Positions 7,065-17,904 of a stretch of DNA of 64,000 nucleotides are shown in pieces. The DNA is from Victivallaceae bacterium (GTDB taxonomy: Bacteria; Chlamydiota; Chlamydiia; Chlamydiales; Chlamydiaceae). The DNA lies in NCBI GenBank assembly GCA_036659455.1, contig JAVXCN010000002.1, forward strand, positions 1 to 64,000. Reading direction: 5' to 3'. The first letter of the stretch is position 1, and every line of letters starts with the position of its first letter. The notes beneath the pieces are model-generated. The model was given only the letters and a program-made list of their open reading frames with translations. It was not told the DNA's origin and did no database searches. The position numbers and the translations under genes are program-made.

Positions 7065-8117
7065 GGAATGTCTTCCTCTATGTTTTAAAACGGTATTCTG
7101 TTTTAATTTGTAATTAGTTTTTTATTTAAATTCACGCAACTATTTTTTATTGTTTCAGTACATTTAAATTATAAATAATTTTTTCTAATCTATTTTGTTT
7201 TAGCAAGTTAATATTGATTTTTTGTTGTGAATAATTTTTTCTTTCAAATTTAAGAAAACGGTCAAAAGACTGTGAGTGCAGATAGCTGTCTTTATTCTAA
7301 TTTTTCTCGTTGAGATCCCGTTTCAACCTGATGAAATATTGTTTTGCTCATTGTTTTGACAATGATTGGCGATTGAGAAGGTGTTTATGGGTATTTCAGG
7401 TCTGTAATTGCTATGTAAGTAGTCATTTTTAGGGATATCAGAAAACGGATTAACCCGAATCTATGAAGCGTGCGGTGATTGAAAAGCGGTTATTCGAATC
7501 GTTGGTAAGCTACATCACGAGATTGGTCTGCTTCTATTGAATTGACCGAAACGTATACTTCGTTTTGCATTCTTAATTCAAATTATGAAAAAGCAGAAAA
7601 AATGATATGAAAAGTATTATCCGGAAATCCTCCTGAAATATTCGTCTCGGAATTGATTTTTCTTTTGAAGAAAGTTTGTTGATGAATATCTGTGAAATGT
7701 TTTCTTAAAAAAGTTTGAGTTAGATATATGAGCAAATTTTTACTCATTTTTATCTAAACGATTATTTCAGAGCTCATACGCTATGTTCCAATACATTTGA
7801 TTTCGATAGCATTTTTTTTGTTAGGACTCAGAGAATCCGATTCGGAGTTGTTTTCGGATTATTTCTCTTTATTTTCGGAGATTTTTTGCTTGTTGTTGTT
7901 TGAGAAACAAATGGGCTTTATGTTTATTTGTATGATCGTACTTGCATAGAACCCGCCAAATGTTTATCGGATGAATCTTAATTGGAGGATTGCTTAAAGG
8001 CTATCGGTTATTTTGGAAAAATTGAAAGAAGAAATGGCTGCGAATCGTCATTTTTAAAAAAGATCTTTTGTTGTCCCATATTCCTGATGTTAGATTCAGA
8101 TTTTCCGGAAAAAGCGC
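7065..8117. other. About 1 kb without an intact gene; possible decayed gene
   Basis: No intact gene is visible between hctA and hemG. As I recall, C. trachomatis has an extra gene (CT744) in this interval. Short gene-like stretches with many stops occur: around 7620-7680 one frame reads SGNPPEIFVSELIFLLKK before two stops, and near 8055-8160 another reads IFKKDLLLSHIPDVRFRF. A 69-codon plus-strand frame at 7982-8191 overlaps the end of hemG and is not convincing. I read the region as noncoding or the ruins of a gene, with low certainty. Confidence 0.4.
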
Positions 8118-9431
8118 TTATGGCTTTAAAAAGGAATCAGACACGATTCCGTTTTCGACTAATTCATAAGCATTGGAAATGCAAGTATTGACTCCCGGAC
8201 CGGTAACATCTTGACCCGAAATAATCAATTGACTCGGAAGTTCTTGGGTTGTCCGAGATAAAAGCGACATAAATCCAGGCAGTCTTTGAGGGATCCCGTG
8301 TTTCGATTTCGACACTGACACGACTTGAGGTTCTAATGAAATTTTCAAGTAATCAGAGAGAGATTTAGAGCCTTCTTCTTGCCCTTTTGTTCCTGACATT
8401 AACACTGATATTTGGGTCTTCCCTTTGTTTTTATCCGGAAATATATCGGAGTTCCATAGAAAACCTAATGTATCCGAAGAATCTTTAACCAGCATTCCGT
8501 AACCTCTTCGCTTAAGAAGAGGAATCTTTGACCATCCAAAAGAGGCACAAGTCAATCGGTTTTCAACAATATGTTCGGCCAAACGGTTAATTAAAGGAAT
8601 TTGCGGTTGCAGCAAGGGTTGCAGTTGCGATAAAGGAACGCAACTGATAAGGAGATTAGCAGTAACGGTTTCTTCTGGGGAGTGAATGGAAACCGTTTGG
8701 TCGGGGTTAAAGGATATATGAGAGGTATGAAATAAAGTTTTCAGATTTGCGGACATTTTCTGAGATAAAGTGTCTGTGAGAATATTCATCCCGTCTTTTA
8801 AGGAAAATAAACTAGGGGTCCCCGTTTTTTTTTGCATGGATTTCCAGTTGCAAAGGTTACACAAGGCTCCTTTAATGAGAGAACCGTAATGATTTTCCCA
8901 ATTTTTTAGGGTAGGAAACGTTGCCTGGGAAGAAAGTAAATCGATATCTCCTGCTTTTACGGCAGTGATGACAGGTGAAAGAATGGTCTGAACGAATGTT
9001 TGCGAACAATGTCTGTATAAAAATTCTTTTAAAGTTTCGTCTTTCGAATCATGCTTTTTACAACGAAGATCTTTGATTAAAGAAGAAAATAATCCCATTT
9101 TGGATAGTAAGAAAAGATTAAAGGGATATGTTTTTCCTTGATAATGAAGGTATCGTTTGCGTGCCGTCGGTTCGGAAGGAAGCAATTGTCGATTTATATC
9201 CAGATCGTTGATGAGTTTTAGAGTTTTTTCTCCTTTTCCTTTAACGAGAAATGCATTAGGTCCTGATTCCAGGACAAAATTATCGATATATTCAGTACGG
9301 ATCATTCCTCCGGCTCGCGACGATTTTTCTAAAATCGTAATTTGCACATGATTTTCGTATTTTTTCTTTAAAAGCCATGCTGTAGTCAAGCCGGATATCC
9401 CCGCTCCTAAAATAACGATTTTTTTTATCAT
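8118..9431 (-). CDS. hemG: Protoporphyrinogen oxidase, HemY-type
   Basis: This FAD enzyme oxidises protoporphyrinogen IX to protoporphyrin IX, the second-last step of heme synthesis. The 437-residue protein opens with the dinucleotide-binding motif GAGISGLT (residues 9-16), continues with the GGMIRTE segment typical of this oxidase, and ends with GQDVTGPGVNTCISNAYE, the FAD-binding C-terminal block. Sequence type is HemY (oxygen-dependent, amine-oxidase fold), although chlamydial genomes label it hemG. It is last in a hemE-hemN-hemG set, with its ATG overlapping the hemN stop by 4 bp. Confidence 0.92.
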   Translation of the reverse strand: MIKKIVILGAGISGLTTAWLLKKKYENHVQITILEKSSRAGGMIRTEYIDNFVLESGPNAFLVKGKGEKTLKLINDLDINRQLLPSEPTARKRYLHYQGKTYPFNLFLLSKMGLFSSLIKDLRCKKHDSKDETLKEFLYRHCSQTFVQTILSPVITAVKAGDIDLLSSQATFPTLKNWENHYGSLIKGALCNLCNWKSMQKKTGTPSLFSLKDGMNILTDTLSQKMSANLKTLFHTSHISFNPDQTVSIHSPEETVTANLLISCVPLSQLQPLLQPQIPLINRLAEHIVENRLTCASFGWSKIPLLKRRGYGMLVKDSSDTLGFLWNSDIFPDKNKGKTQISVLMSGTKGQEEGSKSLSDYLKISLEPQVVSVSKSKHGIPQRLPGFMSLLSRTTQELPSQLIISGQDVTGPGVNTCISNAYELVENGIVSDSFLKP

Positions 9432-10795
9432 ATGGATTGAGAAAAAATGGGGGTATTATTTGTTTTATTAGCTAAATAATCATCGAAAGCAGTAGCGATT
9501 ACTCTTACGAATAGTTCTCCTAAAGGAGTAACGAATAATCGGTCACAGGTATTCTTCAATAATCCGACGGATTCCATTTCGATCAATTTGCGTCTTATTT
9601 GAACAAAATGATCATCGAAAGGAGTCCCGAATGAAGTTTGAAATTCCGATTTTTCAATTTCAAACTGACACATCAATCTATGTATGACCCATTTTCTAAG
9701 GGTATCTTCAGGACTCAGTATGAAAGTCTTTGCAATCGGAAGTCGATCAATTTGTAAATATTCATCGTATGATGCAAGAGATTTTGTGTTTTGTACATAG
9801 GTATTATTGATGAATCCCGTTGAAGAAATTCCAAAGCCAATCAGATTGTCGGCAAGAGGTAAGGAATATCCTTGAAAATTTCGAATAAGCGTTTTGTTCA
9901 AATAACTTATGGCTAAAGAGTCTTTAGGCAAAGCAAAGTGGTCCATTCCGATTGCTATATATCCCGCTTGTATTAATCGATCTCGGGATCTTGAATAGAT
10001 ACGAAATTTTTCTTCCATGCTTGGTAACCAATCGTCTTTTATGGCTTGTTGGTGTTTTTTTAACCAGGGCACCTTGGCATATGAGAACAAGGCTATTCTG
10101 TCAGGTCTCATTTGTAAAATAAGGTCTAAAGTTTCTGAAAAAGAGTTTGAAGTTTGGAAGGGAAGTCCATATATGAGATCAAAGTTAATGCTTTCGAAAT
10201 CCAATTTTCTACAAAGGTCGTAAGCATATTTCGATTGATAGTATGTTTGTTTACGTTTAACGGCTTCTTGTACTCTATGATTCGTATCCTGAATACCTAA
10301 ACTTATTCTATTAAAGCCTAGATTTTTGAGGAGTTGTAAAAATGCTCCGCTATCGTCAATTACCGTTCTCGGGTCTACTTCCATGTTGATTTCGTTATCG
10401 GGGGCGATAATAAAGGCTTCTTGAATATGTTTGAAAAGCTTGATTAAGGATTGACATTGTAACCCGGAAGGCGTGCCGCCTCCGAAGTGGATTTGAGTGA
10501 CTGTCGGAACGCCCGTTAATATCGATCGGATCAGATGAATTTCCTTTCTCAAAGAATCGATATAGTTATATTCGATAGCAGGATTACGGTTTAATATGAC
10601 GGAGCAGCCGCAGTAAAGACACATAGAACGACAAAAAGGGATGTGAAAATAAAGGGAGAGTGGGTCGGTTTTTTTGATTGTTTGTAGGGCCTTGAGATAG
10701 TCGGATTCATCGCTTTGATGCCATTCCGGAACGGTCGGATAGCTGGTGTAACGAGGAACGGGTTGTTCCAGCCCTTTAAGAAAATTAAAATCCAT
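9428..10795 (-). CDS. hemN: Oxygen-independent coproporphyrinogen III dehydrogenase
   Basis: This radical-SAM enzyme decarboxylates two propionates of coproporphyrinogen III. The radical-SAM cluster motif is C55, C59, C62 (FCRSMCLYCGC), followed by HFGGGTPSGL and, further on, RISLGIQDTNHRVQ, all HemN signatures. The length of 455 residues matches true HemN rather than the shorter HemW. It overlaps hemE by 11 bp and hemG by 4 bp, so the three genes form one transcriptional unit. Confidence 0.94.
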   Translation of the reverse strand: MDFNFLKGLEQPVPRYTSYPTVPEWHQSDESDYLKALQTIKKTDPLSLYFHIPFCRSMCLYCGCSVILNRNPAIEYNYIDSLRKEIHLIRSILTGVPTVTQIHFGGGTPSGLQCQSLIKLFKHIQEAFIIAPDNEINMEVDPRTVIDDSGAFLQLLKNLGFNRISLGIQDTNHRVQEAVKRKQTYYQSKYAYDLCRKLDFESINFDLIYGLPFQTSNSFSETLDLILQMRPDRIALFSYAKVPWLKKHQQAIKDDWLPSMEEKFRIYSRSRDRLIQAGYIAIGMDHFALPKDSLAISYLNKTLIRNFQGYSLPLADNLIGFGISSTGFINNTYVQNTKSLASYDEYLQIDRLPIAKTFILSPEDTLRKWVIHRLMCQFEIEKSEFQTSFGTPFDDHFVQIRRKLIEMESVGLLKNTCDRLFVTPLGELFVRVIATAFDDYLANKTNNTPIFSQSI

Positions 10796-11774
10796 TTCTA
10801 ATATAGTCGATGGTGAATTTCACGTTATCTACGGGAGTTTCCGGTACTAAACCGTGTCCCGTATTAAAAATATAGTTCGAATTTTTCAAGAGGTGTTTAT
10901 CTAGATATTTTTGTATTTCTTGTTGAGAAGCGCAGAGAAGCAAAGGAGGCATGTTCCCTTGAAGGGCGACGTGTTGGGGAATACCGGTCCTGATTTTTTT
11001 TAGAGGAGTCAACCAATCGATGCTCAAACAATCCGCTCCCGTTTGGATCAATTCTCGAAAATAAAAAGAAGAATTTCTACAAAAGAGAATAATAGGTGTG
11101 TCATATTTTTCACGTAAACTCCGTATAATTTTTTGATTCGGAAGAACGGAATAAGTTAAAAAATCTTCTTCGGAAAGTTGATGACTGCAAGAATCGAATA
11201 ATTGAATAACATCGACGCCGGCTTGAATTTGAAGTTTGAGATAAGTGATTGTTGCATCAATTAAAATATCTATCATAATCGAAAATTCTTTCGGATAACG
11301 TCTCATATGAATTCCCGTTTTTTTAAAGTCTTTGGAAGCGCCTCCGTCTATCAAATAAGAAGCAATTGTGAAAGGGGATCCAGCAAACCCGATTAAAGGA
11401 ACTTTGAGTTCTTTTTTTAGTGATAGAATACCTTTGATTAGCGGGCGAAAAATTATTTCCGGTTCATTAGTAAAAGTTAATTCCTGCAGAGAATAATCTA
11501 TTATGGGCCCCGATGACGGCAAAAAATCATATGCTAAGGAAAAACCGTCCAAAACGGTTAGAATATCCGAGAATAATATAGCAGCATCGGTGTCCAATAT
11601 CCGAGGACCCAGATAAGTCGCTTCGGCAATAAAATCTTCACTGTGAAATAACTCTTTGAGAGTGTGTTCCTTTTTTAATTGTTGGTATTCGGGTAGATAG
11701 CGTCCGACTTGTCTCATAAACCATATAGGAGTCTTTTGACTCCGATTTTTCAAGGCTTTCAAAAACTCCGACAT
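10785..11774 (-). CDS. hemE: Uroporphyrinogen decarboxylase
   Basis: HemE converts uroporphyrinogen III to coproporphyrinogen III. The 329-residue protein carries PIWFMRQVGRYLPEY near the N-terminus, the substrate-binding RQVGRY signature, then SDILTVLD and GFAGSPFTIASYLIDGG. The C-terminal FNTGHGLVPETPVDNV is also diagnostic. Its stop lies within the hemN start region; mfd ends 32 bp upstream, so mfd and the hem genes may share a transcript. Confidence 0.95.
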   Translation of the reverse strand: MSEFLKALKNRSQKTPIWFMRQVGRYLPEYQQLKKEHTLKELFHSEDFIAEATYLGPRILDTDAAILFSDILTVLDGFSLAYDFLPSSGPIIDYSLQELTFTNEPEIIFRPLIKGILSLKKELKVPLIGFAGSPFTIASYLIDGGASKDFKKTGIHMRRYPKEFSIMIDILIDATITYLKLQIQAGVDVIQLFDSCSHQLSEEDFLTYSVLPNQKIIRSLREKYDTPIILFCRNSSFYFRELIQTGADCLSIDWLTPLKKIRTGIPQHVALQGNMPPLLLCASQQEIQKYLDKHLLKNSNYIFNTGHGLVPETPVDNVKFTIDYIRNGF

Positions 11775-11806
11775 AGAAATACGATCTCTTGTTTAGGAAA
11801 AAGCAG

Positions 11807-14800
11807 CTATTCGGATCTGGAAGGGAACAGTGCGGTTAACTTTTCCGATATGGTTTGAAAAAATCCCTCAGGCTCTTGTTGTAGGGAATAAGAAAAGGCA
11901 TTTTTTATTTTTTCCTGCTTACCGTGTTGTTGGTCGGCCCGCACCAGTTTAGAGTCACCTTTAATGAAAGTAAAATTATTTTTCATTGCAAAAATTTTTA
12001 GTTTATTCAATTCGATTAACCAAAGGACGGAAGTAGGCAGAGGACCGAACCTATCTCGAATTTCGAAAATGACTTGTTCGATTTCATCGAAAGTTTCTGC
12101 ATTTCCTAATTTTTGATAAAGTTCAAGCCTTAATGAACTTTCCGGTATGTAGGATTCGGGAATTTCGGAAATAACCGGAAATTCTATTTTAATTTCTTCT
12201 CTCAATAAGGATATTTTTTGTTTATTTTCCAGGGCTTTCACGGTTTTTTTTAATAATTTACAGTAGAAACTGAAGCCAATAGCGCTGATGTGTCCGGATT
12301 GATCCGTTCCCAGTATATTTCCGGAACCGCGCAGTTCTAAATCATGCATAGCGACCTTCATACCGCTCCCATGCTCATGCTTGGTTAAAATTTCCAGACG
12401 TTCGATAGCTGCTCCATACAGGTCGTTTTTGGAAGAGATCATAAAATAACAATAGGATTTTTTATTCCATCTACCTACTCGACCTTTCATTTGATATAAA
12501 TCCGAAAGACCGAAATGATCGGCTTTATCGATAATAATAGTATTGGCATTCGGAATATCGATACCGTTCTCGATAATTGCGGTGGCTATAAGGACGTTGC
12601 ATTTTTTCGTTTTGAATTTTCGAAATACTTCGGTAATCTCCGTTGAGGTCATTTTACCGTGAGCGACTGCGATTTTTACTTCGGGAATCAGTTCTTGAAT
12701 GAATTGAGCGTATTCAAAAATGGTTTCTATTCTGTTGTGAATAATATAGGCTTGCCCATCACGTAGCAATTCGTGACGTAATGCCGCTTTAATGATTTCC
12801 GGATCGTGTTTACAGATAAAAGCCGAAACGGGAAGTCTGTCTGAAGGCGGCACGCTTATAATCGATAGATCTCGAGCACCGACCAGTGACATATAGAGAG
12901 TCCTAGGAATGGGAGTAGCAGACAATGTTAGGCAATCGATTTCCGGAAATAGTTGTTTTAAATGTTCCTTGACACGAACACCGAATCTTTGTTCTTCGTC
13001 AATAATAAGCAAGCCTAGCTTTTTTAATGTTACGTCTTTGCTGATAACTCGATGCGTTCCTATGATGATATCGACTTCTCCGCTTTGAATTCTTTCTAAA
13101 TTCCGTTTAATTTCTTGATTTGAGGAGTATCGTGATAACAGGGCAATACGAACGGGCAGTCCTAACATACGTTCCGTAAAAGTTTCATAATGTTGCATAG
13201 CCAGTAGAGTCGTCGGCGTCATGACAATTACTTGTTTATTACCGTCAAATACGGCTTTTACGGCTGCTCGCATAGCTACTTCGGTTTTACCGAACCCCGC
13301 ATCACCGCAAATCAGACGGTCCATGATTTTGTCCGAACACATATCGGAAAAAATATCTTCAATTGCCTTTAACTGGTCGGTTGTTTCTTCGTAAGGAAAT
13401 GAATCACAGAAAAGACGGACTTCGGATCCGTGATCGGGATAAACGAAAGCTTTGCGTAAATTTCTTTCGGCTTCCATCTGTATGAGATGCCTTGCATATT
13501 CTACTAAAGATTGTTCCGTCATTTGTTTACATCGGCTCCACTTAGAACTGCCTATCTTATGTAGAGTAGGGTTTTTTTCCGACGTGCCGACGTATTTCAT
13601 AATTAAGTGAGATTGAGACATCGGGACCAAAAGAGTTCCGTTGTCGGCATATTCTATTTCCAGATATTCGCTTTCGAGATTGGATTGCGGATGCACTGTT
13701 TTTCTAATGCCTTTGAACTTCCCGATGCCGTTGTGAATATGAACAACGATTTCTCCGGGAATGGGTACAAAAAATTCTTCTCTTGAAGACGAGCGGTAAT
13801 TTCTCTGTTTTTGTCGTCTCAATACTTTTTGTGACGAAAATTCAATGGTAGAAATAAAAAAAACCGATTTTTCAGGAAAATAGAATCCGGATGATAAATT
13901 TTCTTCCCTAATGTGTACTCGAACGTTTTTTATATCTTGTTCCGGAAGCGAAGCAGTTGATAGAAGAGTTTTTTTGCGGTAAAGAAAAATATTGATTAAG
14001 TCCGGAGAAAACATTGCTTTCTCTTGCACAATCTCTAAGATCGATTTTAATGAAAAATCGTCCTTTTGTTCACTGAGAAAAATTTGCTCTGAAGAAAGAA
14101 AAGGAGAGGATACTCGGGTTGACGGGATGTCTACTAAAAATGCATTTAATAAGAATTCGGATTTACTTTTTACGGATTCTTGATTGATTGTTTGATGAGA
14201 TAAGAAGATTTTTGGATGATTTAACGTTTTTTTCAATAAATCCGTCATTGTCCGGAAAATTCCGGGGAGGCGGTTTAAAGTGCCTGCCAATTCGGAATAT
14301 TTATTTTCGAGTAACTCTAGGTCGTCAAAAATAATCGTCACATTTTCAGATAAATAGTCAAAAACGGATCCGGTGAGCTCTCCGTGATTTTTAATGGGTT
14401 GGGCTGAAGTGATCATGATTTCCGTAACTTGTCCCGTAGAAATTTGATCGGAGGGATTGTATGATCGAATCGAAGAAATAGTATCATCCCAAAATTCAAT
14501 GCGAAAAGGTTCGCAGGCGGAAAGAGGATACACGTCAATGATGCCACCTCTATATGTCATTTCACCTTTTTCCACGGTTACCGAAACTTGGCAGTATCCG
14601 AGTTCAAGTAATAACTCATAAACGGTTTCCGGATCGGATTTCTCACCAATTTTCAACGTGAGATTTTCTCTCAGAAGAGTTTCCGGATTTGTAACTTTTT
14701 CAAGCAAAGCTTTTAAACCTGTGATACAGAAATGTTGCTGGGTAGTCTTTAAGAAATCGCATAATAGTTGATCTCGTTGTCCTACTGCATCGACATTGAT

Positions 14801-15067
14801 CATGTTGATTGACAGTTCTCTATCCGATGACGGAAACTCTTTAGGACGTATTCCGGAAATAGCAAAAATGTCTTCCGATAACGTATCCATACCGGTGTCG
14901 TCGGTAATGAAAATAACATGAGAATCCGTATTTTTAAAAATCCAAGAAGCTAAAAAAGCTTTCGAAGCCCCCGTTATATTTTCAATTAACAAGCTTTTGT
15001 CTTGGGAAAGCTTTATTCGAATATTGCTTAATAAAAACGAATCGAGTTTTAGTGGGTTAGAATCCAT
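11807..15067 (-). CDS. mfd: Transcription-repair coupling factor
   Basis: Mfd removes RNA polymerase stalled at DNA damage and recruits UvrA. The domains in order are an N-terminal UvrB-like module, the polymerase-interacting CarD-like domain (GEIVVHIHNGIGKFKG), a helicase motor with Walker A DAGFGKT and box DEEQRFG, and the C-terminal TRCF domain. The frame is open from a TTG at 15112, which would overlap alaS by 64 bp. I chose the ATG at 15067 (MDSNPLKL), preceded by atggaaaa, which gives 1086 residues and still overlaps alaS by 19 bp. Confidence 0.93.
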   Translation of the reverse strand: MDSNPLKLDSFLLSNIRIKLSQDKSLLIENITGASKAFLASWIFKNTDSHVIFITDDTGMDTLSEDIFAISGIRPKEFPSSDRELSINMINVDAVGQRDQLLCDFLKTTQQHFCITGLKALLEKVTNPETLLRENLTLKIGEKSDPETVYELLLELGYCQVSVTVEKGEMTYRGGIIDVYPLSACEPFRIEFWDDTISSIRSYNPSDQISTGQVTEIMITSAQPIKNHGELTGSVFDYLSENVTIIFDDLELLENKYSELAGTLNRLPGIFRTMTDLLKKTLNHPKIFLSHQTINQESVKSKSEFLLNAFLVDIPSTRVSSPFLSSEQIFLSEQKDDFSLKSILEIVQEKAMFSPDLINIFLYRKKTLLSTASLPEQDIKNVRVHIREENLSSGFYFPEKSVFFISTIEFSSQKVLRRQKQRNYRSSSREEFFVPIPGEIVVHIHNGIGKFKGIRKTVHPQSNLESEYLEIEYADNGTLLVPMSQSHLIMKYVGTSEKNPTLHKIGSSKWSRCKQMTEQSLVEYARHLIQMEAERNLRKAFVYPDHGSEVRLFCDSFPYEETTDQLKAIEDIFSDMCSDKIMDRLICGDAGFGKTEVAMRAAVKAVFDGNKQVIVMTPTTLLAMQHYETFTERMLGLPVRIALLSRYSSNQEIKRNLERIQSGEVDIIIGTHRVISKDVTLKKLGLLIIDEEQRFGVRVKEHLKQLFPEIDCLTLSATPIPRTLYMSLVGARDLSIISVPPSDRLPVSAFICKHDPEIIKAALRHELLRDGQAYIIHNRIETIFEYAQFIQELIPEVKIAVAHGKMTSTEITEVFRKFKTKKCNVLIATAIIENGIDIPNANTIIIDKADHFGLSDLYQMKGRVGRWNKKSYCYFMISSKNDLYGAAIERLEILTKHEHGSGMKVAMHDLELRGSGNILGTDQSGHISAIGFSFYCKLLKKTVKALENKQKISLLREEIKIEFPVISEIPESYIPESSLRLELYQKLGNAETFDEIEQVIFEIRDRFGPLPTSVLWLIELNKLKIFAMKNNFTFIKGDSKLVRADQQHGKQEKIKNAFSYSLQQEPEGFFQTISEKLTALFPSRSE

Positions 15068-17661
15068 TTTTCCATGAAATCGGCTAGAATTATTGAGTGA
15101 TCGATACGACAACTACCTTGTGCCATATGAGTTTTTCCGCCCCATTTACCGTCATGTTCTTGCAAGAGGTATTGCAGAAGATCATTCGCATGAAATCCTT
15201 TATTTACGAGATTGGGAGAAATGCTTGAAAGTACGATGCAACGACCGTCTTTATGAGAAGAAATAAGAGATATGATATCGTGTTTTTCAATCGTATGTAA
15301 GATTTCGGCATATTTGCGAATTGCAGCATTTTTTTCTTCGGGAAGATGTAAATAAAAACTCTTCAATCCCTTTAATATTTTCATTTCCGGAATAAGATTT
15401 TTAATGTGAAGAGAGATTAATTGTTCTTCTAAGCATGCATTACGGTTATTCAAAGCTTTATTTTCATTGATAATATCTTTGAGTTTTTCATTTAATTGAT
15501 CGACAGGTGATGATAAAACCGAAGCGATTTTATAAAGGGCGTCAAGACTCGAATTAATGGTTGTCTCGGCTTGTTTTCCGGTTACGGCTTCTATTCTTCT
15601 GATACCGGCTGCAATGCCGCTTTCCTTTATTATTTTGAAAAACCCGATCTCTCCGGTTTGCGTCGCGTGAGTTCCTCCGCATAATTCTTTTGAAAATCCA
15701 ATATCGACGATTCGAATGACGGAACCGTATTTATCTCCAAAAAATTGCTTAATATCTTTCTTTTCAATAACTTTCTGATACTCTTCTTCATAAATATTTA
15801 CGGAAATGTTATCTCTGATTTTCTCATTAACTGCATCTTCTATGGTAGACAGCTCTTCTTTCGAAAGAGCTTTCGGATGCGTAAAATCCAAGCGTAGCTT
15901 TTTATCGTCGATTAAAGATCCAGCCTGTTTGATATGTTCACCAAGAATAGTTTCAAGAATTTTGTGCAATAGATGACAGGCGGTGTGATTAGTCGAGATT
16001 AATTTTCGAATAGCCGTGTCTACGGAAGCTTGTACTTTATCACGTATCGATAAACGTCCTTGAATAAGCTCTCCTTCGTGAGCAATGATTCCTGCCGAAG
16101 GAGTATAAGTGTTACAAACCTTAAAAATTCCGTATGGCCCGACGATATGTCCTTTATCTCCGATCTGACCTCCTTTTTCCGGGTAGAAAGCAGTTTCATT
16201 GAGAAGCAGAATGCCGGTTTGTCCTTTTTGCATTTCGGAAACGAGAGTACTTTCGGAAATAATCGCAGAAATTTCGGTAGCGAGATCGGTTCGATTATAA
16301 CCCAGGAATTTCGTATGCGTCAATCCGGTATAGATGTCGCCGGCAATGATATCGGATTTATTACAAGTTGATTTTGAAATTTCCTTGGCTTTGAGTTCAA
16401 GTGCGACATATTCTTCCATATCGACGGTAAGACGATTATCCTTAGCCAAGAGTACGATCTCTTCTAAAGGTAGGCCATAGGTGTCTTTTAACTTAAAGGC
16501 ATCGGCTCCCGATACTCGGCCGGATGTTTTGGAATTTTCCAAAACCGTATTGAGAATAGAGCCTCCTCTTTTCAAAGTTTTAAAAAAGTTCTCTTCCTCA
16601 ATATGAAAAACTTCTTGCAAAACGGTCTTGGATTTTTCCAATTCGGGATAAGCTCCTCCCATCAATTGGACTAGGGAGGGAACGAGCTCGGACAAGAAAG
16701 GTTGCTTAAACCCGAGACGACGTCCGTAATTAACCGCTCGTCTGAGGATTTTTCTTATAACGTAACTTCTATCAGTGTTGCCGGGTCTTAATCCATCGGC
16801 AACGGCAAAAGATAGAGAACGGACGTGATCGGCAATAACTCTAAAACAAGGGTCTAATCCATGATCGCTTTGCGTGTAGGTTTGTCCGGACATCATTTCA
16901 ATTCGAGCTATCAAATCTCTCAAAACATCGGAATCAAATACCGAAGCCCGTTCGTTGATTAAAGAAACCACCCTTTCTAATCCGGCCCCTGTGTCTACGC
17001 TTTTTTTAGGTAGCGGAACGTTTTCTCCTTGTTCGTTTCGATTATACTGCATGAACACGAGATTCCAGTATTCAAGAAATCTTTCTCCTTCGAGATCTTC
17101 TTCGGGGGAAGCGGCGGCTCCGAATGCAGGACCTCTATCATAAAGAAGTTCGGAGCAGGGGCCGCAAGGTCCTATATCGGCCATCGACCAAAAATTATCT
17201 TTATCTCCTAATCTTATGATTCTTTTTTCAGGAAGATGTCTTTTCCATAAATCGAAAGATTCATCATCTTTGCAGTAAACCGTTGCCGTTATTTTGTTCG
17301 GATCGAAACCGAAAACGTCCAGAGAAGCGGACCAAGCGAAATCAATAGCCTCTTGTTTGAAATAATCGCCGAATGAAAAATTCCCCAGCATCTCAAAAAA
17401 AGTTAAATGGCGAGAGGTATGGCCGACATTATCAAGATCGTTATGTTTCCCGCCCGCTCGGATACATTTTTGAGACGTTGCTGCTCTTCTATAATTGATC
17501 TGTTCTTTACCGAGAAAAATATCTTTAAATTGATTCATTCCGGCATTTGTGAACAGAATGGAGGGATCATTATGAGGAAAAACAGGAGATGAAGGAACTA
17601 TCGTATGTCCCCGATCCTTAAAGAATTTCAAAAATTTTGTTCTAACGGCATTGCTAAGCAT
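15049..17661 (-). CDS. alaS: Alanyl-tRNA synthetase
   Basis: A class II synthetase that charges tRNA-Ala. The 870-residue protein starts with the catalytic core (FFKDRGHTIVPSSPV, NAGMNQFKDIFLG). It then has the editing domain with zinc ligands in HTACHLLH and CGGTHATQTGEIG, and a C-terminal region with a coiled-coil stretch and a DHH-associated end (GGKTHMAQG in place of the usual GGR). The length is close to the usual 870-880. It precedes mfd and overlaps it. The next gene upstream, tkt, is divergent with a 243-bp gap. Confidence 0.96.
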   Translation of the reverse strand: MLSNAVRTKFLKFFKDRGHTIVPSSPVFPHNDPSILFTNAGMNQFKDIFLGKEQINYRRAATSQKCIRAGGKHNDLDNVGHTSRHLTFFEMLGNFSFGDYFKQEAIDFAWSASLDVFGFDPNKITATVYCKDDESFDLWKRHLPEKRIIRLGDKDNFWSMADIGPCGPCSELLYDRGPAFGAAASPEEDLEGERFLEYWNLVFMQYNRNEQGENVPLPKKSVDTGAGLERVVSLINERASVFDSDVLRDLIARIEMMSGQTYTQSDHGLDPCFRVIADHVRSLSFAVADGLRPGNTDRSYVIRKILRRAVNYGRRLGFKQPFLSELVPSLVQLMGGAYPELEKSKTVLQEVFHIEEENFFKTLKRGGSILNTVLENSKTSGRVSGADAFKLKDTYGLPLEEIVLLAKDNRLTVDMEEYVALELKAKEISKSTCNKSDIIAGDIYTGLTHTKFLGYNRTDLATEISAIISESTLVSEMQKGQTGILLLNETAFYPEKGGQIGDKGHIVGPYGIFKVCNTYTPSAGIIAHEGELIQGRLSIRDKVQASVDTAIRKLISTNHTACHLLHKILETILGEHIKQAGSLIDDKKLRLDFTHPKALSKEELSTIEDAVNEKIRDNISVNIYEEEYQKVIEKKDIKQFFGDKYGSVIRIVDIGFSKELCGGTHATQTGEIGFFKIIKESGIAAGIRRIEAVTGKQAETTINSSLDALYKIASVLSSPVDQLNEKLKDIINENKALNNRNACLEEQLISLHIKNLIPEMKILKGLKSFYLHLPEEKNAAIRKYAEILHTIEKHDIISLISSHKDGRCIVLSSISPNLVNKGFHANDLLQYLLQEHDGKWGGKTHMAQGSCRIDHSIILADFMEKWILTH

Positions 17662-17904
17662 ATTAACGGAATCATTAAGTGATCGGAATCAACACAAGGA
17701 AGAATTTTTATTAATTTTTAGGTTTCTTTCAAGTTTATTCTTATTATTGCTCTCTTTGCGGAGAGCGCTTTTGAATTTCGGGTAATTTTTTTGTTGTAGT
17801 CAGTATTTGGATTTAAAGGACGGACGACTTATATTGTCGGTTTTTGTTTTAAAGAATGCGTCTTTGAGAAATCGAAGTCGTCCAATAAGGGTAAGAAGAC
17901 ATTT

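Noticed and set aside
7982-8191. 69-codon plus-strand frame near the end of hemG
   Set aside because: Overlaps the hemG 3' end and matches nothing I know; more likely part of a decayed stretch.
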